Source of the DNA: JBGRPZ01 sp041725955
GTDB lineage: Bacteria; Bacteroidota; Bacteroidia; Bacteroidales; JBGRPZ01
Direction: 5' to 3'
NCBI GenBank assembly: GCA_041725955.1
Contig: JBGRQE010000059.1
Location: 1-22,225 of the forward strand
Length of the DNA: 22,225 nucleotides
Notes under the pieces: model-generated
The model's database searches: none
What the model saw: only the letters and a program-made list of their open reading frames with translations
What the model was told of the DNA's origin: nothing
Part shown: positions 1-7,118 of the stretch, piece after piece
How the letters are laid out: every line of letters begins with the position of its first letter
Numbering within the stretch: position 1 is the first letter of the stretch
Program-made: the position numbers and the translations under genes

Positions 1-105
1 CTGGGTGTATTTTTTGCGATTGACTTGCCTGTGGGTCCCCAGCCTTAAAACCTAGGCCGGATGGGGGGCGTGGGTTTATGATTTGTGTTTTGAACCCCTA
101 AATAA
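1..105. other. GC-richer edge segment without a recognisable gene
   Basis: This edge segment has G and C runs (a block around 33-44 and a run of six G at 63-68) that contrast with the AT-rich surroundings. All readable frames are short. The first frame on the plus strand is open from the window edge to a stop at 46-48, too little to call a gene end. I see no tRNA or rRNA signature. It may be the remains of a repeat or the end of a neighbouring gene outside the window. Confidence 0.2.
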
Positions 106-136
106 AAGCAGTCAGGATCAAAGATCCTGACTGCTT
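103..136 (-). terminator. Rho-independent terminator of the C25 peptidase gene
   Basis: A perfect 14-bp inverted repeat (arms 106-119 and 123-136, loop AAA) lies 31 bases beyond the peptidase stop codon. Read on the minus strand the hairpin is followed by TTTATT after the closing AAGC/GCTT pairs, as expected of an intrinsic terminator. On the plus strand it is followed only by GGTTTT, so minus-strand function is more likely. Confidence 0.85.
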
Positions 137-167
137 GGTTTTGCGATAAATACCTTGTGTTTAATCC

Positions 168-2423
168 TTATCTAACAACAAACTTTTCTGTCTTAATTCC
201 TTCTTTTCCCATAATTTGCACGAAATACACTCCTGAAGAAATATCTTTATCTGCGAGTTGTACCTTATGAGATAAGCTTCCATCGGAAGTGATTTGCTTA
301 TTGTATACAAGCTTGCCATTAATGTTTACAACTTTTATGGTGTAGTCTTCTTCCTGTGAATTATTGAACTTGATATGGAAAATACCAGAGTTTGGATTTG
401 GGAAGATTTGAATATCATTTTGGCTAAAGGTTTCTTCCAAGCCTACATTATCGACAATTTTAACTTCTTGCACTATGGTTTCTGTATTGAAACCTGTAAC
501 TACCATTGAAGCTATTCCTTTGCCAAGATTATGATTGATATCAAACTTACCATCTTTGTCGGTATATCCTGAATAGGCTATAGGTCCTTGAGAGATACAT
601 ACATGAGCGTTTTCTACGGGTTTGTTTTCGCTTAGCACCTTTCCTTTGAATGGGCTTTCTGTTCCGAATGAATTTGCTTCTACATTGAGTTTTGAAGGCT
701 TAGCGGTTCTTATCTGCAGGCATGGGTCGCCAAAGGTTGTCCAGGTATGAATGGTTACAACATCCCAATATCCTTGACTTTCGGTATACATTAAAGCGAA
801 TGCATTTAGCACTACAGATCCCAATAATGTTCGTTGTTCTTTGGTATTGATTCCATTACCGGGCTTTTTGTCGTAATCATAGCCGCCAATCAATATATCC
901 ATCATATAGTCTTGACCTCGCATTGGAGAAGCCCAATCTTGTCCAATACTTGATGCCAGCATTGCAACGGCTCCACCCTTAGGATTTCTGAGCCATGCTT
1001 CGGCAAAACAAACTCTGCTGCCATTAAACATTCCGTTGTCGCATGCAGTAGAGAAGATTACAGGAAGCATTTGCTCGTTATTCAAACCCTTTATGTTTTC
1101 GGAATCGAAACCGCTGGTGCGCCATGAAATCTGACTTCCATGTCCGATATAGTTTATTAAGCCTACTCCTTTTGTTACTGCATTATATACGTCCATTCGG
1201 CTAACTTGACTATTGGGCTCGTCGTAAAGTTTAGTGTTTTCGGTATAAGTAAAATCTTTCAATCGCTCAGTCCATATTATATCCATATGTTCCGTATCGG
1301 TTTCACTATCGTCAGGATTTTTACCTTCACCTTCGTCAGAAGCTATTCCGAGATGCTTCGAATACCATTCGCCATTCATATCGGGTTCTTTTTCATATCG
1401 AATGGTTTTTGCTACCTGTGCACGAATTTCATCGGAGGTGGTTCCCGAAAAACGTCCAATGGCAAGATCTGGTAATTGATCATTTCCAGAAACACATCCC
1501 AATACAGGATCGGTTAGTCCGCGATAGTTTTTATTATATATCGATTGAATATCTAGCCAGTCGCCAGCAATTAGTACATAAAAGATTTTTGGATTTTTGT
1601 CGTATGCTTCCTTTATATAGTCTTTTGCATAGCTTGCCGAGTCGCAAACTATGGTAGTTACCTTTATCCCTTTTTTGACTTTCCATTGAGCATAGCGACC
1701 CACTTCAAGTTCGTCTTCTTTTGTTACAAGAATAAGAAGTTCGCCATCTTCTTTATGCTTTAGATCTGCCTTTTTTCGACTTTGATTATAGTTTATAAAT
1801 ATATTCTGACAGATTTGTTCTTCAGGGATTACACGATCAAAAGCAATGTTGCTTTTTAGACTATTCTTGTTTTCAATTACTTTAACCCTAACTTTTGAAA
1901 TTACCTTTAGAATTTGCTTCTTTGCATTATACTGAAAAGGATAGAAGTAAACGCTAATGCCTTGGTTTTTGCGAAAACAAAATGGCTCGGATAGTTGAAT
2001 TGCATTTTGAGGATACCATTCATCTACGATAGATTTTGGGTTTATGGCGATAACATTTTCCTTCTTACCCTCATATCTAAAGAAATGTTTCTTTGCAGGA
2101 ACAAGAGGGTGTTGAAGTTTTATTTCTTCCGATTCCAGAATTTCGATCTCTAATTGAGGCTTCTCTGAATTGTCTCTCAGCAACGAAGCGTGCACATAGG
2201 GTAGGGAAGCCCAACCTGCTTTGTCGTTTTTAATTCCCCCATCGAAATTAATTGTACAGTAATTGTTGCCTTCAATTTTAACATCACTCAAACTAAAATT
2301 TTGGGCATTAAAAACAATCTCATTCCCATTGTTTACTTTATTATGCCGAACATTCCAATCTTTACTTGCTCGGGCATTAAAATAAACCAATGATAACAAG
2401 AGAAAGATAATTGACTTTTTCAT
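168..2423 (-). CDS. Secreted C25 (gingipain-type) cysteine peptidase with type IX secretion sorting domain
   Basis: Extracellular or surface cysteine peptidase, 751 residues from the chosen start. The open frame runs 30 codons further upstream, but the internal ATG at 2421-2423 begins a clear signal peptide (MKKSIIFLLL, cleavage after about residue 19) and follows a plausible 5' UTR, so I prefer it. Residues about 20-220 form a propeptide-like N-terminal region. The C25 catalytic domain follows, with the Cys/His dyad visible as NYIGHGS (His about 428) and STACDNG (Cys about 461), and a TFGDP motif near 565. A short carboxypeptidase-regulatory-like beta domain (about 585-660) precedes an 80-residue Por/T9SS type A sorting domain with FPNPNSG and a final GVYFVQI...KFVVR. 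In the family, T9SS exports the protein across the outer membrane and the sorting domain is removed. The family and the export route are well supported. Arg or Lys specificity cannot be read from the sequence. Confidence 0.93.
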   Translation of the reverse strand: MKKSIIFLLLSLVYFNARASKDWNVRHNKVNNGNEIVFNAQNFSLSDVKIEGNNYCTINFDGGIKNDKAGWASLPYVHASLLRDNSEKPQLEIEILESEEIKLQHPLVPAKKHFFRYEGKKENVIAINPKSIVDEWYPQNAIQLSEPFCFRKNQGISVYFYPFQYNAKKQILKVISKVRVKVIENKNSLKSNIAFDRVIPEEQICQNIFINYNQSRKKADLKHKEDGELLILVTKEDELEVGRYAQWKVKKGIKVTTIVCDSASYAKDYIKEAYDKNPKIFYVLIAGDWLDIQSIYNKNYRGLTDPVLGCVSGNDQLPDLAIGRFSGTTSDEIRAQVAKTIRYEKEPDMNGEWYSKHLGIASDEGEGKNPDDSETDTEHMDIIWTERLKDFTYTENTKLYDEPNSQVSRMDVYNAVTKGVGLINYIGHGSQISWRTSGFDSENIKGLNNEQMLPVIFSTACDNGMFNGSRVCFAEAWLRNPKGGAVAMLASSIGQDWASPMRGQDYMMDILIGGYDYDKKPGNGINTKEQRTLLGSVVLNAFALMYTESQGYWDVVTIHTWTTFGDPCLQIRTAKPSKLNVEANSFGTESPFKGKVLSENKPVENAHVCISQGPIAYSGYTDKDGKFDINHNLGKGIASMVVTGFNTETIVQEVKIVDNVGLEETFSQNDIQIFPNPNSGIFHIKFNNSQEEDYTIKVVNINGKLVYNKQITSDGSLSHKVQLADKDISSGVYFVQIMGKEGIKTEKFVVR

Positions 2424-2468
2424 AATTTCTCTTTGGTTATTTACTTGGATTATTAAAAAAATGTAGAA

Positions 2469-2496
2469 CAAATCTAAACAATTATATATCAGCAAA
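2469..2496 (-). promoter_or_regulatory. Putative Bacteroidota promoter of the C25 peptidase gene
   Basis: On the minus strand a -7 box TAGATTTG (2476 to 2469) matches TAnnTTTG. A TTTG (2496 to 2493) lies 16 bases upstream, slightly short of the usual 18-21; the overlapping TTG three bases further up gives 19. It predicts a 5' UTR of about 35-40 nt before the start at 2423. No good Shine-Dalgarno is present, which is normal for this phylum. Confidence 0.5.
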
Positions 2497-2569
2497 CAAC
2501 TACATATCAGCAATCAATAGTTATATCTTTGTCTGTAAGGTTGCTTTATCTATTCTAATAGAAACCGGG

Positions 2570-2727
2570 CGTAAGAGTAGGATCTGGTCGAGCGTAGGGT
2601 ATTACGGTAGTCGACCGTAGGGTATTACGATAGTCGACCGTAGGGTATTACGATAGTCGACCGTAGGGTATTACGATAGTCGACCGTAGGGTATTACGGT
2701 AGTCGACCGTAAGGGTATGCGGCCGAC
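2570..2727. repeat. 23-bp tandem repeat array, five near-identical units plus degenerate ends
   Basis: Five head-to-tail 23-bp units occupy 2593-2615, 2616-2638, 2639-2661, 2662-2684 and 2685-2707. Units 2-4 are identical; units 1 and 5 share one A-to-G change. A degenerate 23-bp copy precedes (2570-2592) and a truncated 20-bp copy follows (2708-2727). Each unit holds GTAGGG, TTACG and the palindrome GTCGAC, about 48% GC in an AT-rich gap. Across unit junctions TACGGT pairs with ACCGTA (loop AGTCG). There are no unique spacers, so this is not CRISPR, and 23 is not a multiple of three. It lies between the hydrolase stop and the peptidase promoter in the 372-base gap 2424-2795. The rest of that gap shows nothing recognisable beyond the promoter. 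Confidence 0.95.
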
Positions 2728-2795
2728 TTATATTGATCTTAGTGTTTGCTAGTTTGAAACGAAAGTCGTTCTATACATTTGATGCAGAAACAGCT

Positions 2796-3713
2796 TTAGC
2801 TTTGTTTCAAAGCCAATTCTTTTCGTCTGTCAAAGAATTTCTGGATTTCCAGATAGAAGCGTTCACGATCAATAATATCCACATCAGTATGATTTGCTCC
2901 GGGAACTTCCATTAGCTTTTTATTCTTCGAAGCCATGTTTTTGAAGTTATTCTGCCCATATTCAATACTTATCTTTTTATCCGTTTTTCCGTGAAATACA
3001 AGAACATCTTGTTGAATGTTTTTGCAACTATTTTCGGGTATAACATCTTCGAAGTGAAAATGAGCAATTTTTTCAGCTCTTCTAATAAAGTAATTGTAGA
3101 GATATTCGATTTTAAAGCCCAAATAGCTTTTAATATAATCGCAAGTAGTCGTTTTTAGGTCGGAAAATGCACTTTCGATTATACCAAACTCAATTCTTTT
3201 ATCCAATTCCATACATTGAATGGCTATTGCAGCGCCCATCGAATGGCCCAAAATGCCAAGGTTATACGTATAATTTCGGGTTTCCAAAGAATTGATAAGG
3301 GTGCTTATATCTTTCTTTTCATAGAATCCGAAGCTACAATATTTGCCTTCACTTTCGCCATGTCCTCTTAAATCAAGAAGAATGCATCTATAACCCATTT
3401 CAACGAGTTTATTGGCCTGCCGCATCATTCCTTGTCGATTTGCACGAATTCCGTGAAGAAGAATTATGTTTCCTTTACAATCTACTTTAGGAGATATAAT
3501 TTCTCCTTGAAGTTTTAAGTGATCAAAAGTTTGAATTTCAAATTTCTCTCCCTTATAAATCGCTTCTTCAATAGTATTGTCTTTTTTCTTAAAATGACTG
3601 AAAAGGCGAATTATATGATGCCTTGGTTCTACAATCAATCTTGGTACTTGAGTAGTTATAAAGAGCATACTTGTTAAGATAATAGTAAATAGAAAAATAA
3701 ATTTCTTTTTCAT
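2796..3713 (-). CDS. Membrane-anchored alpha/beta hydrolase (serine hydrolase)
   Basis: A 305-residue alpha/beta-hydrolase-fold protein. Residues about 5-22 form one hydrophobic helix that is either a signal anchor or an uncleaved signal peptide, placing the enzyme outside the cytoplasm. The oxyanion-side LLHGIRANR is at about 85-93, followed by DLRGHGESEG at about 114-123. The nucleophile elbow GHSMG has Ser158, the acid is in HGKTDKK (Asp245) and the histidine is in GANHTD (His275), so the triad is complete and correctly spaced. The pattern resembles the monoacylglycerol-lipase/BEM46-like group of membrane-associated hydrolases. The natural substrate (lysophospholipid, acylglycerol or other ester) cannot be told from sequence. 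It is transcribed alone: about 180 bases separate it from manC upstream and 372 from the peptidase downstream. Confidence 0.88.
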   Translation of the reverse strand: MKKKFIFLFTIILTSMLFITTQVPRLIVEPRHHIIRLFSHFKKKDNTIEEAIYKGEKFEIQTFDHLKLQGEIISPKVDCKGNIILLHGIRANRQGMMRQANKLVEMGYRCILLDLRGHGESEGKYCSFGFYEKKDISTLINSLETRNYTYNLGILGHSMGAAIAIQCMELDKRIEFGIIESAFSDLKTTTCDYIKSYLGFKIEYLYNYFIRRAEKIAHFHFEDVIPENSCKNIQQDVLVFHGKTDKKISIEYGQNNFKNMASKNKKLMEVPGANHTDVDIIDRERFYLEIQKFFDRRKELALKQS

Positions 3714-3722
3714 ACAAACAAA

Positions 3723-3755
3723 AATTGTCCCTACTGCAGAGACGTGAATTGTCCC
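3723..3755. repeat. Degenerate REP-like palindrome fragments
   Basis: AATTGTCCCTAC (3723-3734) is followed after one base by GCAGAGACG and then TGAATTGTCCC (3745-3755). AATTGTCCC therefore occurs twice in the same direction. The blocks resemble half-sites of GTAG-initial palindromic repeats (on the minus strand GTAGGGACAATT and CACGTCTCTGC). No complete palindrome remains, so this reads as a rearranged remnant just upstream of the hydrolase start. Confidence 0.4.
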
Positions 3756-3829
3756 ATCAGAGGAACTGAAAATTTATATGGTCTATTGTACTTTAGTGTT
3801 TTAATAAAGTGATGATAACCCATCGAATA

Positions 3830-3880
3830 AGCAGGACTATTCAATAGATTTCTTCTTGATATTCAATGAATATTCCTGCT
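3830..3880 (-). other. Imperfect stem-loop downstream of manC
   Basis: Arms 3830-3843 (AGCAGGACTATTCA) and 3867-3880 (TGAATATTCCTGCT) pair at 13 of 14 positions, with a 23-base loop. It starts 10 bases past the manC stop. There is no T-run on the far side, so it is a weak or Rho-assisted terminator, or an mRNA 3'-end stabiliser, rather than a standard intrinsic terminator. Confidence 0.5.
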
Positions 3881-3890
3881 TTGTAGCGAA

Positions 3891-4940
3891 TTACTTTTGA
3901 AATTCTTTAATTCTTTGCTCTTCTTTTTTCTGACAAATTAGAAGAGTTCCTTTAGATTCAACAACAATATAATCTTCAAGACCTTGAATTACTACCTTTT
4001 TGTTTTCGGGCATATGAACAATACAATTCGATGAATCAAAAAGCTTTACTTCATCTCCTACTACTGCATTTCCTTGATTGTCTTTACTTCTTTTTTCCCA
4101 TAAAGAACCCCAAGTGCCAAGATCGCTCCAGCCAAAATCTCCGGAATGTACAAAAATGTTATTTGCTTTTTCCATTATACCATAATCTACAGATATGTTT
4201 ATACATCCAGGGTATTCGCTATCTATAAATTCTTGTTCCTTACTGCTTCCGTAAACAGCATTTCCTCTTTGAAATATTTCTGCAACTTCAGGAATATGTG
4301 TTTCTATTGCTGTGATAATAGATTTTACCGACCAAAAGAAGATTCCTGAATTCCAGAAGTAGTTTCCTGCTTTAATATAAGATTCGGCAGTTTCAAGATT
4401 TGGCTTTTCCTTGAATGCTTTAACAGGGTTAATTATTTCTGTAGTTTTTGGATCTTCAATTTGAATATAGCCATATCCGGTTTCCGGGCGGTGAGGTTGT
4501 ATGCCTATGGTTAGAAGAGCTTCGTTTTCAGAAACGAATTTTAAACCATTACGAACAACGCTTTGGAAGTCATTAGTATTTGTAATTAAATGATCTGAAG
4601 GAGCAACAACTATATTTGCGTTCGGATTTTCCTTAGCTATTTTATATGAAGCATAGGCAATGCATGGAGCAGTATTTCGCATACAAGGTTCAAGAAGAAT
4701 GTTCTCTTCCTTAAGCTCGGGGCATTGTTCCTGAACAATAGCTTTATAGGCTTTGGAAGTAACAACCAATATGTTTTTTGGATCTACAATACCATCAAAG
4801 CGTTCAATGGTTTGCTGAATAAGAGTTTTGCCCAAACCTAAGATATCAAGAAATTGTTTAGGAGTTTCAGCAGTACTCATTGGCCAAAATCTGCTGCCTA
4901 CCCCTCCGGCCATTATAATCAAATAATTATTTTGTATCAT
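3891..4940 (-). CDS. manC: Mannose-1-phosphate guanylyltransferase (GDP-mannose pyrophosphorylase)
   Basis: Cytoplasmic nucleotidyltransferase making GDP-mannose and diphosphate from GTP and mannose-1-phosphate, the donor for mannose, fucose and related sugars in surface polysaccharide. It has 349 residues, the short form without the C-terminal phosphomannose isomerase domain found in the long fused enzymes. The N-terminal nucleotide loop is AGGVGSRFWPMS (11-22) with the activating Lys in TPKQF (Lys28). APSDH supplies the metal-binding Asp116. Other family blocks are ETGYGYI (153-159), FKEKP (176-180), NSGIFFW (197-203), DYGIMEK (252-258) and FGWSDLGTW (269-277). No capsule or glycosyltransferase genes adjoin it here, so it is probably a housekeeping copy supplying a distant locus. 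A -7 box sits immediately upstream of the start. Confidence 0.95.
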   Translation of the reverse strand: MIQNNYLIIMAGGVGSRFWPMSTAETPKQFLDILGLGKTLIQQTIERFDGIVDPKNILVVTSKAYKAIVQEQCPELKEENILLEPCMRNTAPCIAYASYKIAKENPNANIVVAPSDHLITNTNDFQSVVRNGLKFVSENEALLTIGIQPHRPETGYGYIQIEDPKTTEIINPVKAFKEKPNLETAESYIKAGNYFWNSGIFFWSVKSIITAIETHIPEVAEIFQRGNAVYGSSKEQEFIDSEYPGCINISVDYGIMEKANNIFVHSGDFGWSDLGTWGSLWEKRSKDNQGNAVVGDEVKLFDSSNCIVHMPENKKVVIQGLEDYIVVESKGTLLICQKKEEQRIKEFQK

Positions 4941-4947
4941 TTTGAAT

Positions 4948-4955
4948 CAAATTTA
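4948..4955 (-). promoter_or_regulatory. Putative -7 box of manC
   Basis: The minus strand reads TAAATTTG (4955 to 4948), a match to TAnnTTTG, eight bases before the manC ATG. No TTTG -33 element is at the usual distance, where the REP-like hairpin lies instead. If used, the mRNA would be almost leaderless. Confidence 0.35.
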
Positions 4956-4971
4956 AATATTAATTTTCCCC

Positions 4972-4996
4972 GTAGAGACGCAATCATTGCGTCTCT
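4972..4996. repeat. REP-like palindrome with GTAG foot
   Basis: AGAGACGCAA (4974-4983), loop TCA, TTGCGTCTCT (4987-4996) form a perfect 10-bp hairpin preceded by GT, so the element begins GTAGAGACG. Short GTAG-initial palindromes of this kind are known as REP elements mobilised by RAYT transposases. It lies in the manC upstream / ABC-F downstream gap. No T-run follows on the minus strand, although it could still slow transcription leaving the ABC-F gene. Confidence 0.7.
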
Positions 4997-5082
4997 GTAT
5001 TCAAATAAACACGGCATCATAAATCGCAATTTTGCCCAGCAATCAAATATATGATTAAAGCAAGACATATAGGACCGAATAT

Positions 5083-7035
5083 TTAAATGGTATCTTTTTC
5101 TTCAGTCTTTAATTCAAGTTGAAGTTGGGTGTCTTCCCATTTTTCCATTTCTTGTTCCAAAAGCACCTTCAGTTCATTATATTCCTTGTATAATTGACCC
5201 GACTGAATACTTTCTGCATATTTTTCGGGTTCGGCCATCATTTGATCTTTGATTTCGATCTCGCTTTCTAATCGCTCAATTTCCTTTTCCGACGCATCTA
5301 TTTGAGATCTTAGCTTACGCAACTCTTTTTCGATCTGCTTTCTTTGTTCGTATTTAATTTTATTCTCTGACGAACTTTCTTTTTTCTGGCTGTTGTTTTT
5401 ATTTATCTCTTCAAGATCTTTCAGATGTTCAATCTTTAGAGTTTGAAGAAAATCGTAGATATCGCCAAGGTGTTGTTTCACCTTTTTATTCTTAAATTCA
5501 AACACCTTATTGGTAAGGCCTTGAAGAAAATCACGATCGTGAGAAACCACAATAAGTGTACCATCATAGCTTAAAAGAGCACTTTTCAGAACATCTTTCG
5601 ATAGCATATCCAGGTGGTTGGTAGGCTCATCCAGAATCAACAGATTATAAGGTTCAAGAAGAAGCTTTGCAAGAGCAAGGCGGGCTTTTTCTCCTCCCGA
5701 AAGAACCTTTACTTTTTTATCCATATCTTCTTCCCCAAACAAGAAAGCACCAAGTATACTTCTTATTTTAGATCTTATATCGCCTTTGGCTACATCGTCT
5801 ATGGTTTCAAAAACAGTTTTGCTTTCGTCAAGAGTTTCACCTTGATTTTGGGCATAGTAACCAATCTTTACATTATGCCCATATTTTAGGTCGCCTTCAT
5901 AACCAATTTCGTTGACAATAATTCTGGAAAGGGTAGTTTTTCCTTCCCCGTTTTTACCTACAAAAGCAATTTTATCTCCTCGAAGACAAGCAAACTCAAT
6001 ATCATTCAAAACATTTAGCTGATCGTAGTTCTTTGAAAGCTTATCGGTTTCCAGAACCACCTTCCCACTTGCTGGTGCAGGCTGAAAGCGAAAATGAATT
6101 TGTTGTTTGTCTATATTATCGATTTCAATGACATCCATTTTCTCCAGATGCTTTACTCTCGATTGAACTTGCTTAGCCTTTGTCGATTTATATCTAAATC
6201 GTTCGACAAACTTTTGGATGTCCTTAATTTCCCTTTGTTGATTCTCAAAGGCGAGTTGCTGCTGATTTACCCTTTCCTCTCTCATTCCAACATAGACAGA
6301 ATAAGATGCTTTGTAATCGTATACCTTTCCCTTTGAAATTTCGATAGTACGCTTACATACATTATCCAGGAATGCACGGTCGTGGCTCACCAGTAGTAAT
6401 GATCCCGAATAATTTATCAAGTATGATTCCAGCCACTGAATAGATTCAATGTCGAGGTGGTTGGTAGGCTCATCCAGAAGTAATAGCTCTGGAGCTTTAA
6501 GTAATATTTTTGCCAGTTCAACACGCATTTGCCATCCGTTACTGAATTCGGCAAGTGGACGTGTAAAATCAGACGATTTAAATCCCAAACCCAACAGAAC
6601 TTTTTCTGTGTCGCCATCCATGGTGTTTCCCCCTTTGATGGCAATTTGCTCGTCTATAGTACTTAGGGTTTCTATTAACTTTAAGTACTCGGGGCTGGTA
6701 TAATCTTCACGGTTTTGTATTTCTTCTCCAATCTTATGAGTCTTTTTCTTAAGATCAAAGATATCGTCGAATGCTTTTTGAGTTTCCTGAAATACAGTTC
6801 CTGTAGCTTTTGTTTTGAGTTCTTGTTCTAAATAACCTATTTGCATTCCTGAAGAAAGGATTACTTCCCCGCTTGAACTCTCTTCCAATCCTGAGATAAT
6901 TCGCATTAGTGTGGTTTTCCCACAGCCATTTTTCCCAACAAGACCTATTCGTTCTTTTTCGTAAACCTGAAAACTGATATTAGAAAAAAGGTCCTTACCT
7001 GTATAATGCTTTGATAGATTATTTATTGATATCAT
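5083..7035 (-). CDS. ABC-F family ATPase (ribosome-associated, Uup/YdiF-like)
   Basis: A soluble 650-residue protein with two ABC ATPase domains and no membrane segment, the ABC-F layout. Members bind the ribosomal E site and act in translation or antibiotic tolerance. Domain 1: Walker A GKNGCGKT (34-41), signature FSNGWQMR (164-171), Walker B LLLLDEP (184-190), H-loop His218. The charged inter-domain linker (about 225-320) matches the P-site tRNA-interacting arm. Domain 2: Walker A GKNGEGKT (360-367), signature LSGGEKAR (445-452), Walker B LLILDEP (465-471), H-loop His499. The C-terminus (about 530-645) is a charged coiled coil as in Uup and related proteins. The first signature has Asn where Gly is usual. 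A terminator-like hairpin and an overlapping small upstream ORF precede the start, suggesting possible attenuation. Housekeeping or resistance role cannot be decided. Confidence 0.93.
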   Translation of the reverse strand: MISINNLSKHYTGKDLFSNISFQVYEKERIGLVGKNGCGKTTLMRIISGLEESSSGEVILSSGMQIGYLEQELKTKATGTVFQETQKAFDDIFDLKKKTHKIGEEIQNREDYTSPEYLKLIETLSTIDEQIAIKGGNTMDGDTEKVLLGLGFKSSDFTRPLAEFSNGWQMRVELAKILLKAPELLLLDEPTNHLDIESIQWLESYLINYSGSLLLVSHDRAFLDNVCKRTIEISKGKVYDYKASYSVYVGMREERVNQQQLAFENQQREIKDIQKFVERFRYKSTKAKQVQSRVKHLEKMDVIEIDNIDKQQIHFRFQPAPASGKVVLETDKLSKNYDQLNVLNDIEFACLRGDKIAFVGKNGEGKTTLSRIIVNEIGYEGDLKYGHNVKIGYYAQNQGETLDESKTVFETIDDVAKGDIRSKIRSILGAFLFGEEDMDKKVKVLSGGEKARLALAKLLLEPYNLLILDEPTNHLDMLSKDVLKSALLSYDGTLIVVSHDRDFLQGLTNKVFEFKNKKVKQHLGDIYDFLQTLKIEHLKDLEEINKNNSQKKESSSENKIKYEQRKQIEKELRKLRSQIDASEKEIERLESEIEIKDQMMAEPEKYAESIQSGQLYKEYNELKVLLEQEMEKWEDTQLQLELKTEEKDTI

Positions 7036-7115
7036 GTAATTTCCATTCTGAATTTAGGGCACAAAAATAAAAAAAAAGGAGCATAGCCCCTTTTTTTTAC
7101 CCGATGTAAGAACAT
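7032..7115 (-). CDS. Possible 27-codon leader ORF overlapping the ABC-F start
   Basis: On the minus strand an ATG at 7115-7113 opens a 27-codon frame that starts MFLHRVKK and ends MEIT. Its TGA (7034-7032) shares bases with the ABC-F ATG (7035-7033) in an ATGA junction. The terminator-like hairpin lies inside it. No Shine-Dalgarno is visible, and such a short frame can occur by chance in AT-rich DNA. A -7-like box within it could alternatively start transcription downstream of its ATG. Confidence 0.3.
   Translation of the reverse strand: MFLHRVKKRGYAPFFLFLCPKFRMEIT
7062..7069 (-). promoter_or_regulatory. Possible -7 box upstream of the ABC-F gene
   Basis: The minus strand reads TATTTTTG (7069 to 7062), fitting TAnnTTTG, with a predicted 5' UTR of about 20 nt. 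No TTTG is present at -33, where the strand carries the GC part of the hairpin. The match may be only the T-tract of the adjacent terminator. Confidence 0.3.
7069..7098 (-). terminator. Terminator-like hairpin upstream of the ABC-F gene
   Basis: GGAGC (7078-7082) pairs with GCCCC (7086-7090) through one A.C mismatch around loop ATA, flanked by nine A (7069-7077) and eight T (7091-7098). On the minus strand this is a GC hairpin followed by nine T, a standard intrinsic terminator, and it also works on paper in the plus direction. No plus-strand gene ends here, so a minus-strand transcript arriving from 7100-8040 is the simplest substrate. Confidence 0.65.
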
Positions 7116-7118
7116 TTT

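Noticed and set aside
1..105. tRNA or rRNA fragment
   Set aside because: No T-loop consensus, acceptor pairing or rRNA signature could be recognised.
2424..2513. N-terminal extension of the C25 peptidase
   Set aside because: The extra 30 codons overlap the predicted promoter and precede a normal signal peptide; they are more likely untranslated.
2570..2727. CRISPR array
   Set aside because: Units are contiguous with no unique spacers, the 23-bp period is too short, and no cas genes are present.
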